This document shows, in pieces, positions 26,209-33,846 of a stretch of DNA of 64,000 bases. The position numbers and the translations under genes were made by a program. This DNA comes from an uncultured Bacteroidales bacterium. Its GTDB lineage: Bacteria > Bacteroidota > Bacteroidia > Bacteroidales > Paludibacteraceae. Where the stretch lies: positions 1-64,000 of the forward strand of contig ONND01000005.1 of assembly GCA_900319105.1 (NCBI GenBank), given 5' to 3'. The notes beneath the pieces were generated by a model, which saw only the letters and a program-made list of their open reading frames with translations, did no database searches and was not told the origin of the DNA. Every line of letters starts with the position of its first letter. The stretch's first letter is position 1.

Positions 26209-27660
26209 ATGAAACGTCTAATTTTATATTTTTTGGTCTTCTTTGCTACTGGCTTAGGATGTTTTGCGAAAGATACGGATGTAGTGCGAAGACAAATCGA
26301 ACAAAAATACGACAAATATGAGTTTCGATTTCCCCGCATAGGAGATTCGATAAAATATGTGGTTGTTCATAAGAATGGGAAACGAGGTGTTGTATATTGG
26401 TATACAGGAGAGGAGATAGTCCCTGTTATATACAAATATGTGGATAGATATACCTATGACGAGCATTTTGCTCAATGTGATGATAAATTTTTTCATCTTT
26501 CATCCCGGCAAATGTATGACGAATGTGATAAATATATAGGAGATGACATATGTTCTGTCAAACGCAACAATAAATGGGGAATAATAGATTCTGTAGGCGT
26601 AGTAGTAGTGCCTATTATCTATGAAGAAAAACCATTTAAAGCATCGAAAGACAATATCATCTGTCTCAAGAAAAATGGCAAGTACGGTTATGTGGATAGC
26701 AAAACATTCAAACCAATAACTGAATTCATCTATGAGCGTGCTGGGGATTTCAATCATGATGTTGCTCAAGTGATGGTTAATGGGAAATGGGAGATGCTGC
26801 AAAATCCAAAGAAGATTGTATTACAGCAAAGATCAAAACCCAGAGGTAAGAAAAAAGCCGTCAGTTCATTCCCTGCACCTAATTCGGAAGTTGATACCAA
26901 CATTCCGGAAAACAAACAAAAAGCAGAATACACATTTGCATATATTATCGCCAATGAAAATTACGAAATAGCAAAAGTTCCATATGCTCTCAATGATGGA
27001 TGGGTTTTTGAAAAATATTGCCGTCAGACATTGGGTATACCTGATAAAAATATCCATCTTTATGAAGATGCTACTGCTGGAAATATTATAGCTTGCATAG
27101 AAAATCTAAAGGAGACTGCTCGCGCGTATGAAGGAGATGCAAGTATAATTTTCTATTATGCCGGTCATGCTTTTCCTGACGAAGAAGAACACTCTGCGTA
27201 CTTGTTACCTATAGATGGAAACAGTCAGAATATTGCAACTGCATATAGTCTAAAAAAATTATACAAAGAATTTAATTCCGTACCTGTCAAACAATTGATA
27301 TGTTTCATTGATGCCTGCTTCAGTGGAACAACACGTACGGATGAAATGTTAATCGCTGGTCGTGGTGTAGCTGTAAAAGTAAAAGATGATGTTCCGCAAG
27401 GAAATGCGGTGGTTTTTACATCTGCAACTGGAGCGGAAACGGCTCATTCGTATGAAGAAAAAGGGCATGGAATGTACACGTATTATTTATTGCAGAAACT
27501 CCAAGAGACTCAAGGAGATGTAACTTTGGGTGAATTAACGAATTACGTACGCAAAATGGTGCGCCGCAAATCAGTAGTGGTCAATGAGAAAATGCAAACA
27601 CCCTGCGTCATCCCCTCCGCCTCCCTCGGAACAGAATGGCAATCCTGGAAACTGAAATAA
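26209..27660 (+). CDS. Exported WG-repeat caspase-family protease 2
   Basis: A 483-residue protein with a signal peptide (LILYFLVFFATGLGCFA), WG-like repeats (RGVVYWYTGEEIVPVIY, KWGIIDSVGVVVVPIIYEE, KYGYVDSKTFKPITEFIY; about 60-200) and a C14 caspase domain (about 235-483). Catalytic His320 (YYAGHA, where Ala replaces the usual Gly) and Cys370 (IDACFSG) are present. Its AT-rich sequence changes abruptly into the GC-rich 67-bp tail shared with the 22639 gene. WG repeats link it to the pseudo-caspase upstream, while the tail links it to caspase 1. It is followed after 2 bases by the DUF4384 gene. Confidence 0.87.
   Translation: MKRLILYFLVFFATGLGCFAKDTDVVRRQIEQKYDKYEFRFPRIGDSIKYVVVHKNGKRGVVYWYTGEEIVPVIYKYVDRYTYDEHFAQCDDKFFHLSSRQMYDECDKYIGDDICSVKRNNKWGIIDSVGVVVVPIIYEEKPFKASKDNIICLKKNGKYGYVDSKTFKPITEFIYERAGDFNHDVAQVMVNGKWEMLQNPKKIVLQQRSKPRGKKKAVSSFPAPNSEVDTNIPENKQKAEYTFAYIIANENYEIAKVPYALNDGWVFEKYCRQTLGIPDKNIHLYEDATAGNIIACIENLKETARAYEGDASIIFYYAGHAFPDEEEHSAYLLPIDGNSQNIATAYSLKKLYKEFNSVPVKQLICFIDACFSGTTRTDEMLIAGRGVAVKVKDDVPQGNAVVFTSATGAETAHSYEEKGHGMYTYYLLQKLQETQGDVTLGELTNYVRKMVRRKSVVVNEKMQTPCVIPSASLGTEWQSWKLK
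27594..27660 (+). repeat. 67-bp perfect direct repeat, copy 2
   Basis: Identical to 24234-24300. It encodes the C-terminal 21 residues and stop of caspase 2 (QTPCVIPSASLG, then EWQSWKLK). Synonymous sites are also identical, so recent duplication or gene conversion is needed. Confidence 0.97.
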
Positions 27661-27662
27661 CC

Positions 27663-28541
27663 ATGAAACGAATCCTTCTTTTTGCCCTCATTTTGGCATT
27701 ATGCCTGCCGCTCTTTGCCGCCAATAACATCGTGCGCGTTGCGGCGACTTACGAATATGTCTCCGATAACTCCCGTGAGACGCCGGAACAAGCCGAACGT
27801 ACAGCTATCGAACGAGCCAAACAGAAAGCCCTCGAAGAGAAATTCGGTGTCGATGTGACGGCGGTAACAAACACGCTCATTACAAACCGCAGCGGATCAG
27901 ACGCACAATCTCAAACAAATGTCTTTTCCCTCGGTGGCACGGCCGTGCGAGGAGAATGGATCGAGACAACCAAGAAGGAAGTGCTCGAAATGGCGTTCGT
28001 ACAAGGGTTCTGGAAAATAAGAGTGCATATAGAAGGTAAAGCACGCAACACAACCTCTGAAAAAGCAGATATCCGCTATGCTTTCATCAAGGATGTACAG
28101 GACCTCGAATCGCCCGTTACGTTTCGTGACGGAAGTGATCTCTTTCTGCGTTTTTCTTCGCCCGTCGCCGGCTATCTCTGCGTGTATCTCATAGACGAAA
28201 CAAAGAACGCTTATTGCCTTCTGCCTTACATGAGCCAACAGACAGGTAGTCAGCCTGTTGAGGCAAATAGAGACTATATTTTCTTTTCCTCCAAATACGA
28301 CAAAGGAGCGCAGGAATATACGTTGAATTGCGCTAATTCATCGGAGCAAAATGCCCTCTATCTCATCTTCTCGCCCAACGACTTTACCAAGGCTGCAGAC
28401 CACCCAGCCGGCAAGAATTTCCGTGACGAGCAATTACCCCGCGAATTATCTTACGAAGCCTTCCTCAAATGGCTATCCCGTAATCAGGCCAAAGACCCGC
28501 AAATGCTGGTCTGCACTTCCATCATCTCTATTAAAAGATAG
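27663..28541 (+). CDS. Exported DUF4384 domain protein
   Basis: A 292-residue protein with a signal peptide (MKRILLFALILALCLPLFAA). Residues about 20-130 resemble LPP20/FlgT-like domains (RTAIERAKQKALEEKFG); residues about 150-250 carry DUF4384 hallmarks (FRDGSDLFLRFSSPVAGYLC, YCLLPY). In other bacteria DUF4384 is often fused or adjacent to caspase domains, so it is a plausible partner or substrate of the upstream proteases. The start at 27663 avoids an in-frame extension that would overlap the caspase gene. GC content is higher than in the genes before it. It is the last gene of the run. Confidence 0.8.
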   Translation: MKRILLFALILALCLPLFAANNIVRVAATYEYVSDNSRETPEQAERTAIERAKQKALEEKFGVDVTAVTNTLITNRSGSDAQSQTNVFSLGGTAVRGEWIETTKKEVLEMAFVQGFWKIRVHIEGKARNTTSEKADIRYAFIKDVQDLESPVTFRDGSDLFLRFSSPVAGYLCVYLIDETKNAYCLLPYMSQQTGSQPVEANRDYIFFSSKYDKGAQEYTLNCANSSEQNALYLIFSPNDFTKAADHPAGKNFRDEQLPRELSYEAFLKWLSRNQAKDPQMLVCTSIISIKR

Positions 28542-28919
28542 AAGTCCTCAAATTAACCTCGTTTCAACATCGTTTCAAATGTCCACAAATCAGCATATCT
28601 CGCGCCTCTCTTGCGCGTAGGTTAAGGAGAAAGTACATATCCTCATGAGAGTTTTAACTTCTAATCTCGTTCGCATCCTGTACGTCATAATACGGTGTAA
28701 ATATGGTTTTTCATAGGATGTTACTATGTCTATTATCTGCCCAAACCGTGAACTCCTTATGATAAAACCGTAAGATTACCCAATGATTACCGTAGGATTA
28801 CCGAAGGATAAGCCCCTTATTTTGTCCTTTTTACGCTCTTTCTGTATATATACTATGTATATATACACTTTTTGCTGTAATTTTCCTTCAAAAATAGAAA
28901 ATGTTTTTAATGTTTATTG
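28542..28919. other. AT-rich intergenic region with a 10-bp palindrome
   Basis: No gene is seen. TGTATATATA (28843-28852) and TATATATACA (28858-28867) form a perfect inverted repeat with a CTATG loop, a possible operator or hairpin. The sequence CTGTAATTTTCC shortly after (from about 28874) resembles a weakened -7 box. GATTACC occurs three times between about 28773 and 28801. Confidence 0.5.
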
Positions 28920-29041
28920 CTTTTGAAGGCTTTAACTCGTCAGAGTGCGGCGTTAGATGGTAAAAGCCATCTGGGAGTTTACTCACAAGTGGGTTTTAGC
29001 AACTAAGGACGCATAGAGCGCAGCTCAAAAGCCTTCAAAAG
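28920..29041. ncRNA. 122-nt multibranched element with 14-bp terminal inverted repeats
   Basis: CTTTTGAAGGCTTT (28920-28933) and its exact reverse complement (29028-29041) close the element. Inside are ACTC-GTCA-GAGT, AGATGG/CCATCT (28955-28972), ACTCA-CAAG-TGGGT (from 28981), a longer arm pairing GTGCG with CGCAT plus TTAG with CTAA, and GAGC-GCA-GCTC. Together these fold into a four-way-type junction. It could be a small structured RNA or a miniature mobile element; strand is unknown. Confidence 0.6.
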
Positions 29042-29111
29042 TGTTGATCTATGTTTATGTTCTAAAAAACACTAACCACTAATCCCCTAACAAAAAAAAT
29101 CTACGATTTTA

Positions 29112-29143
29112 TTTGCATATGTCAAAAAAAAGCAGTAATTTTG
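29112..29143 (+). promoter_or_regulatory. cstA promoter
   Basis: TTTG (29112-29115), 20 bases, then TAATTTTG (29136-29143) in the context AAAAGCAGTAATTTTGCAC. It is 43 bases upstream of the cstA ATG. Confidence 0.8.
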
Positions 29144-29186
29144 CACGTTGAAACAATTAAACGATTATACATCGTAAATAGTTTTT

Positions 29187-30602
29187 ATGATTACATTTAT
29201 TATTGCGCTCATTGTACTGGTAGTGGGGTTCTTTACCTACGGCGTACTGGTTGAGAAGATTTTTGGAGTTGAACCGGAGCGTAAGACTCCGGCGCTGACA
29301 AAGACAGACGGGGTGGATTATGTACCGATGGAACCTTGGCGTATCTTCCTCGTTCAGTTTCTGAACATTGCGGGACTGGGACCGATCTTCGGTGCCATTA
29401 TGGGTATTTTCTATGGTCCGGCGGCTTTCCTATGGATTGTATTCGGAACGATTTTTGCCGGCGGCGTGCATGACTACATGAGCGGCATGTTGTCCATCCG
29501 CAAAGGCGGAGCCTCACTGCCGGATATCGTAGGTGAAGAATTGGGTCATGGTATCCAAGTCTTTATACGCATTCTGAGTCTGGTTCTTCTGATTCTGCTG
29601 ACCACAACCTTTCTGAGCGGTCCGGCTACATTGCTGCAGGGCTTGGCGCCTTTAGCCACGTATGGAATAGAGCGTTTCGGAGTAGTCTATCAGATACCCA
29701 TTGTATGGGTGCTTATTATCTTCGGATATTATGCACTGGCAACAGTACTTCCGGTAGACAAGTTGATCGGGCGGTTCTACCCTTTCTTCGGCGGTATTCT
29801 TCTGTTTATGGGTGTCGGAATCATGATTGTCATGTTAGGCTGGCATAGCGCAGATATGCCGGAGGTGTTTGACGGGCTGCATAACCGGCATATGAACCAT
29901 TTGCCGCTTTTCCCGATGATGTTTGTCAGCATCGCCTGCGGTGCGATATCAGGTTTTCACGGCACACAGAGTCCTATTATGGCGCGCTGCATGACTAACG
30001 AACGGCAAGGACGCTGGATCTTCTACGGTGCGATGGTGGCCGAAGGTATCCTGGCGCTTATTTGGGCAGCAGCGGCAGGTTCGTTCTTCGCCGATCCGGA
30101 GAAGGGTTTATACGGCATTGACGGTCTGCAGGCGTTTGCAGCAGCGCACCAAGGGGAAAACATCGCCGCGCTGGTGGTTGACAAAGTGAGCCGAAGTTGG
30201 TTAGGTGTGATCGGAGGTATATTGGCTATCATCGGCGTTATAGCAGCGCCTATTACCAGCGGCGACACGGCTTTGCGTTCGGCGCGTTTGATCGTAGCCG
30301 ATTACCTCAAACAGGACCAACGGCCTATCCCAAAACGTTTGGCGATTGCCCTGCCGCTCTTCCTCTGCGTATTCGGAATGGTCTTCGTTGATTTCAATAT
30401 CGTTTGGCGTTATTTCGCATGGACGAACCAGACGCTCGCCTGCTTTACGCTTTGGGCGGGGACCGTATGGCTCTATAAATACCGCAGAGAAAAATACCGG
30501 TACGGATGGTTGATAACGGCTATTCCGGCGGCGTTTATGACCGTCGTTTGTATCAGTTACATCCTCATCGCGCCGGAAGGCTTCCACCTGCATCTATGGT
30601 AA
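29187..30602 (+). CDS. cstA: CstA-family peptide/pyruvate transporter
   Basis: A 471-residue membrane protein with a dozen or more hydrophobic segments. [34 protein letters not shown] and SGFHGTQSP are the conserved CstA parts. Members import pyruvate or peptides during carbon limitation. It is shorter than enterobacterial CstA (about 700) but normal for the Bacteroidales form. It has its own promoter, and its stop overlaps the start of engB (ATGGTAA at 30596-30602), implying coupled translation. Confidence 0.93.
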   Translation: MITFIIALIVLVVGFFTYGVLVEKIFGVEPERKTPALTKTDGVDYVPMEPWRIFLVQFLNIAGLGPIFGAIMGIFYGPAAFLWIVFGTIFAGGVHDYMSGMLSIRKGGASLPDIVGEELGHGIQVFIRILSLVLLILLTTTFLSGPATLLQGLAPLATYGIERFGVVYQIPIVWVLIIFGYYALATVLPVDKLIGRFYPFFGGILLFMGVGIMIVMLGWHSADMPEVFDGLHNRHMNHLPLFPMMFVSIACGAISGFHGTQSPIMARCMTNERQGRWIFYGAMVAEGILALIWAAAAGSFFADPEKGLYGIDGLQAFAAAHQGENIAALVVDKVSRSWLGVIGGILAIIGVIAAPITSGDTALRSARLIVADYLKQDQRPIPKRLAIALPLFLCVFGMVFVDFNIVWRYFAWTNQTLACFTLWAGTVWLYKYRREKYRYGWLITAIPAAFMTVVCISYILIAPEGFHLHLW

Positions 30603-31252
30603 AAGACGCGAAATATGTGATTTCCTCGCCGGACGTGAGTCAGTGTCCGCAGAGCGGATTGGCGGAGTATGCGTTTATCGGCAGGAGCAACGTCGGGAAA
30701 TCCAGCCTGATTAATATGCTATGCCATAACCCGAAGCTGGCGAAGACAAGTCAGAAGCCCGGAAAGACGCTGCTGATCAACCACTTTAAGATAGAATTCG
30801 GTCCCTCCTCGGCGGAGGCCGCTCCTCCCACTTCAACGGAAGGACGCTCCGGGTATCTAGTGGATTTGCCGGGGTACGGGTATGCGCAGGCAGGACAGAA
30901 ACAACGCGAGGCGCTGAAACGGATGATTGAGAGGTATTGCCTGCTGCGGGAGCAGTTAGTATGCCTGTTTGTGCTCATTGACTGCCGGCACGAAGCGCAG
31001 AAAATTGATTTGGAGTTCATCCGCTGGCTTGGCGAGAACGGAGTTCCGTTTGCCATCGTGTTTACGAAAGGCGACAAGTTAGGGCGCGTGTCATTAAGTG
31101 ACAAAGTGACAAAGTACAAAGAACGATTATTGGAGGAGTGGGAAGAGTTGCCTCCGATGTTTGTAACATCCTCCGAGACCGGATTGGGCAGCGAAGAACT
31201 GACTGCATACATTGAAAATTTGAATAAAAGCCTAACCCCAACCCTTCCCTGA
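30596..31252 (+). CDS. engB: Ribosome-biogenesis GTPase EngB (YihA/YsxC) with repeat-derived parts
   Basis: A 218-residue TRAFAC GTPase of late 50S assembly: G1 GRSNVGKS (29-36), G3 DLPG (90-93), G4 TKGD, and SSETGLG as G5. Residues about 69-86 ([18 protein letters not shown]) are an insertion between the segment after G2 and G3, encoded by a GC-rich palindromic stretch. The C-terminus KSLTPTLP and its TGA stop come from another palindrome (31242-31261). [11 protein letters not shown] is encoded by a short AAGTGACA array. The start overlaps the cstA stop. The core motifs are intact, so it is probably functional. Confidence 0.93.
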   Translation: MVKDAKYVISSPDVSQCPQSGLAEYAFIGRSNVGKSSLINMLCHNPKLAKTSQKPGKTLLINHFKIEFGPSSAEAAPPTSTEGRSGYLVDLPGYGYAQAGQKQREALKRMIERYCLLREQLVCLFVLIDCRHEAQKIDLEFIRWLGENGVPFAIVFTKGDKLGRVSLSDKVTKYKERLLEEWEELPPMFVTSSETGLGSEELTAYIENLNKSLTPTLP

Positions 31253-31347
31253 AAGGAAGGGAGTATTGCAATGAACAACAGAAAATTCCTCATATTATTC
31301 CTAATCGTTCTTCTCTCCTTCCCTTTAGGGAGGGCAGGGGTAGGCTC
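31229..31347. repeat. Two inverted copies of a GC-rich palindromic repeat
   Basis: Copy 1: AGCCTAACCCCAACC (31229-31243), running into the hairpin CCCTTCC-CTGAAA-GGAAGGG (31242-31261). Copy 2, inverted: CCTTCCC-TTTA-GGGAGGG (31317-31334), then CAGGGGTAGGCT. Copy 1 contains the engB stop; copy 2 lies in the signal-peptide codons of the TonB receptor. A related copy with a 6-bp stem CCTCCC/GGGAGG is at 33803-33821. Confidence 0.75.
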
Positions 31348-33790
31348 ACTCTACGCGCGGACAGCGCGCGTGTACGGATATGTGACGGATCAGGACAATA
31401 TCGGTATCGAGTTGGCGAACGTGGCGGCTTGGAAACATGCCCCCAATACCGGGGAACTATTAGGCGGTACATCAACCAATAAAAACGGCTACTACGAAAT
31501 CCTATTAGACGAAACCGACACCGTGGTACTGAATTTTTCGATGATTGGCTATACTACGGTGCAACAACGCATCATCGACCTGAAGGATGTACTGAATATC
31601 AATGTACAACTCCTGACGGACGAGCAGGTATTGACGGAGATAGAGGTGCGCGGCATCAAACGTACACAAGGTACGATGGACCGCATTGATGCTGCGACGA
31701 CACGCGTCATGCCGGACGCCACAGGAGGAAGTATTGAGAGCCTGCTCATCACGTTTGCCGGCGTCAGTCAAACCAACGAACTGAGCAGCCAATACAACGT
31801 ACGCGGCGGAGCCTTCGACGAGAACTCCGTCTATGTCAACGGCATCGAAGTCCACCGCCCGCTCCTCATCCGCAGCGGACAACAGGAAGGTTTGAGTTTC
31901 GTCAATCCGGAGATGGTGGAGAACGTTCATTTCTCGGCAGGAGGCTTCGGCGCACAGTACGGCGACAAGATGTCATCGGTACTCGACATCACCTATAAAC
32001 GTCCGGACGCTTTCGAAGCAAGCCTCAGCGCAAGTCTTTTAGGCGCGAACGTGTATGTGGGACACGGCGACAGTACCTACAGCATGATGCACGGTCTAAG
32101 GTACAAAACCAGCAAATATATGTTAGGCGGCCTCCGGACTGCCGGCAACTATCAGCCGACGTACTTGGACTACCAGACCTATATTACATGGAAAATTAAG
32201 AATTCAGAGGTCAGAAATCAGAAGTCAGATTGGACGATGGCGTTCTTGGGAAATGTGAGCCAAAATGACTACCGGTTCACGCCGGACAGCCTGAGTGAGA
32301 GTTTCGGCGGACAGAACGCCAAGAAACTCAATATCTACTACGAGGGACAGGAGAAAGACAAGTTCCTAACCGCTTTTGCAGCGTTAAGCGCAAAAGGCGA
32401 ATTCAAACGCCGTAAATCAGAAATCAGTATTGGCTTTGATTTGAGCGGGTTCTACACCAACGAGCGGGAGAATTTCGACATCACCGGTCAGTACGTGCTG
32501 TCCAACGGGCAGGAGAATTCAACGGCCGGCAATCCACATTCCGAGCAGTTGGACCCGAGTGCGGGGCAGAGTTCGGTACTGGGCACAGGCCTATTCCATC
32601 AGCACGCGCGCAACACGCTTCAAGCCGGCGTAGTGACCTTAGCGCACAACGGCAGCTGGACCCTCGGCAACAACACGCTCGTCTGGGGCCTCAGCGGTCA
32701 GGCGGAGTTTATCAAGGACGCTCTCAATGAATGGGAATGGCGGGACTCGGCGGGTTATTCAATGCCCGACAACGGCAAAACGATGGAACTATACTACGCG
32801 TTGCGCGGCGATGCAGCCATGCGGACAGCGCGAGTGCAGGCATATATACAGAACAGCCATAAATGGAACACCCGTTCGGGTCAATGGATACTGACGGTAG
32901 GCGGCCGTCTGCAATGGTGGAGTTGGAACAACGAGGTACTTCCTTCGCCCCGTGCGTCGGTAGAATGGATACCGGGATGGAAACGCGATTTCTGCTTCCG
33001 TCTGGCTACCGGTTTGTACTATCAGGCTCCGTTCTATAAAGAGTTACGCGACACTATCACCGACAGCTACGGCGTGACGCGAATGCAGCTCAACCGCGAT
33101 CTCAAAGCGCAACGCTCGGTGCATGTGGTATTAGGCGGCGACTACTATTTCCGCGCTTGGGGAAGGCCGTTTAAGTTGACCGCCGAGGGATATTTCAAGC
33201 ATATTGACCGCATGGAGAGTTACACGGTGGATAATGTGCGTGTTCGCTACTCCGGCCGCAATGACTCCAGGGGCTATGCCGGCGGTTTGGATCTGAAGTT
33301 ATACGGCGAGTTGGTACCCGGAGCAGACAGCTGGATATCCTTCTCCACCATGACCGCGCGGCAACGATTGAACGAAGGTGGCGCATGGATCCCGAGTCCT
33401 ACGGAACAGCGATATAATTTCTCGATGCTCTTCCAAGACTACATTCCGAAATTACCGCAACTCAAGTTCCACCTCAAGATGCAGTTTTCGGAAGGTCAGC
33501 CCTACTATGCGCCGCGTAACAACCAGGCATGGGGTCGTATGCCGATGTACAAACGCATCGACCTCGGTGCAACGTACGTCTTCAATGCGCAGACGGCTAA
33601 GTTCATGCGTAAGCCGAGTGCCAAGCATGTCAAGCAATGGGCTATCCAGTTTGAGGTATTCAACGTCGTCGGCTGGCGGAACGTGAACTCCTATTTTTGG
33701 GTATCAGACGCGTACGGCCAACAATGGGCCAGCCCCAATTACCTGACGGGCAGAAGATATAATTTGAAAATTACAGTGGATCTAAGATAA
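31271..33790 (+). CDS. TonB-dependent outer-membrane receptor
   Basis: An 839-residue receptor: signal peptide, CarboxypepD_reg-like domain (RVYGYVTDQDNIGIELANVA, about 32-110), plug domain (SSQYNVRGGAFDENSVYVNG, about 130-230) and a beta-barrel to the end. It imports a substrate across the outer membrane with TonB energy; the substrate is unknown. No SusD gene is adjacent, so it is not a classical Sus pair. The signal-peptide segment SFPLGRAGVGSL is encoded by a palindromic repeat. Residues about 311-321 (KNSEVRNQKSD) come from a 7-bp array (32203-32230). Confidence 0.92.
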   Translation: MNNRKFLILFLIVLLSFPLGRAGVGSLYARTARVYGYVTDQDNIGIELANVAAWKHAPNTGELLGGTSTNKNGYYEILLDETDTVVLNFSMIGYTTVQQRIIDLKDVLNINVQLLTDEQVLTEIEVRGIKRTQGTMDRIDAATTRVMPDATGGSIESLLITFAGVSQTNELSSQYNVRGGAFDENSVYVNGIEVHRPLLIRSGQQEGLSFVNPEMVENVHFSAGGFGAQYGDKMSSVLDITYKRPDAFEASLSASLLGANVYVGHGDSTYSMMHGLRYKTSKYMLGGLRTAGNYQPTYLDYQTYITWKIKNSEVRNQKSDWTMAFLGNVSQNDYRFTPDSLSESFGGQNAKKLNIYYEGQEKDKFLTAFAALSAKGEFKRRKSEISIGFDLSGFYTNERENFDITGQYVLSNGQENSTAGNPHSEQLDPSAGQSSVLGTGLFHQHARNTLQAGVVTLAHNGSWTLGNNTLVWGLSGQAEFIKDALNEWEWRDSAGYSMPDNGKTMELYYALRGDAAMRTARVQAYIQNSHKWNTRSGQWILTVGGRLQWWSWNNEVLPSPRASVEWIPGWKRDFCFRLATGLYYQAPFYKELRDTITDSYGVTRMQLNRDLKAQRSVHVVLGGDYYFRAWGRPFKLTAEGYFKHIDRMESYTVDNVRVRYSGRNDSRGYAGGLDLKLYGELVPGADSWISFSTMTARQRLNEGGAWIPSPTEQRYNFSMLFQDYIPKLPQLKFHLKMQFSEGQPYYAPRNNQAWGRMPMYKRIDLGATYVFNAQTAKFMRKPSAKHVKQWAIQFEVFNVVGWRNVNSYFWVSDAYGQQWASPNYLTGRRYNLKITVDLR
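32203..32230. repeat. 7-bp tandem array inside the TonB receptor gene
   Basis: Four units: TTCAGAG, GTCAGAA, ATCAGAA and GTCAGAT. It lies in frame within the receptor and has the same unit family as the arrays at 37830 and 41205. Confidence 0.9.
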
Positions 33791-33846
33791 AGTCCCTCCC
33801 AACCTCCCCATGAATGGGAGGAGAAGAGGAAAAAAAAGAAAAATAT

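Noticed and set aside
28920-29041. Retron msr-msd or group II intron RNA
   Set aside because: No reverse transcriptase gene lies near it and no group II domain V motif is visible.
33814-33846. Earlier ATG for mutS
   Set aside because: It would translate a palindromic repeat into a Glu/Lys run not found in MutS; the ATG at 33847 fits the family N-terminus.
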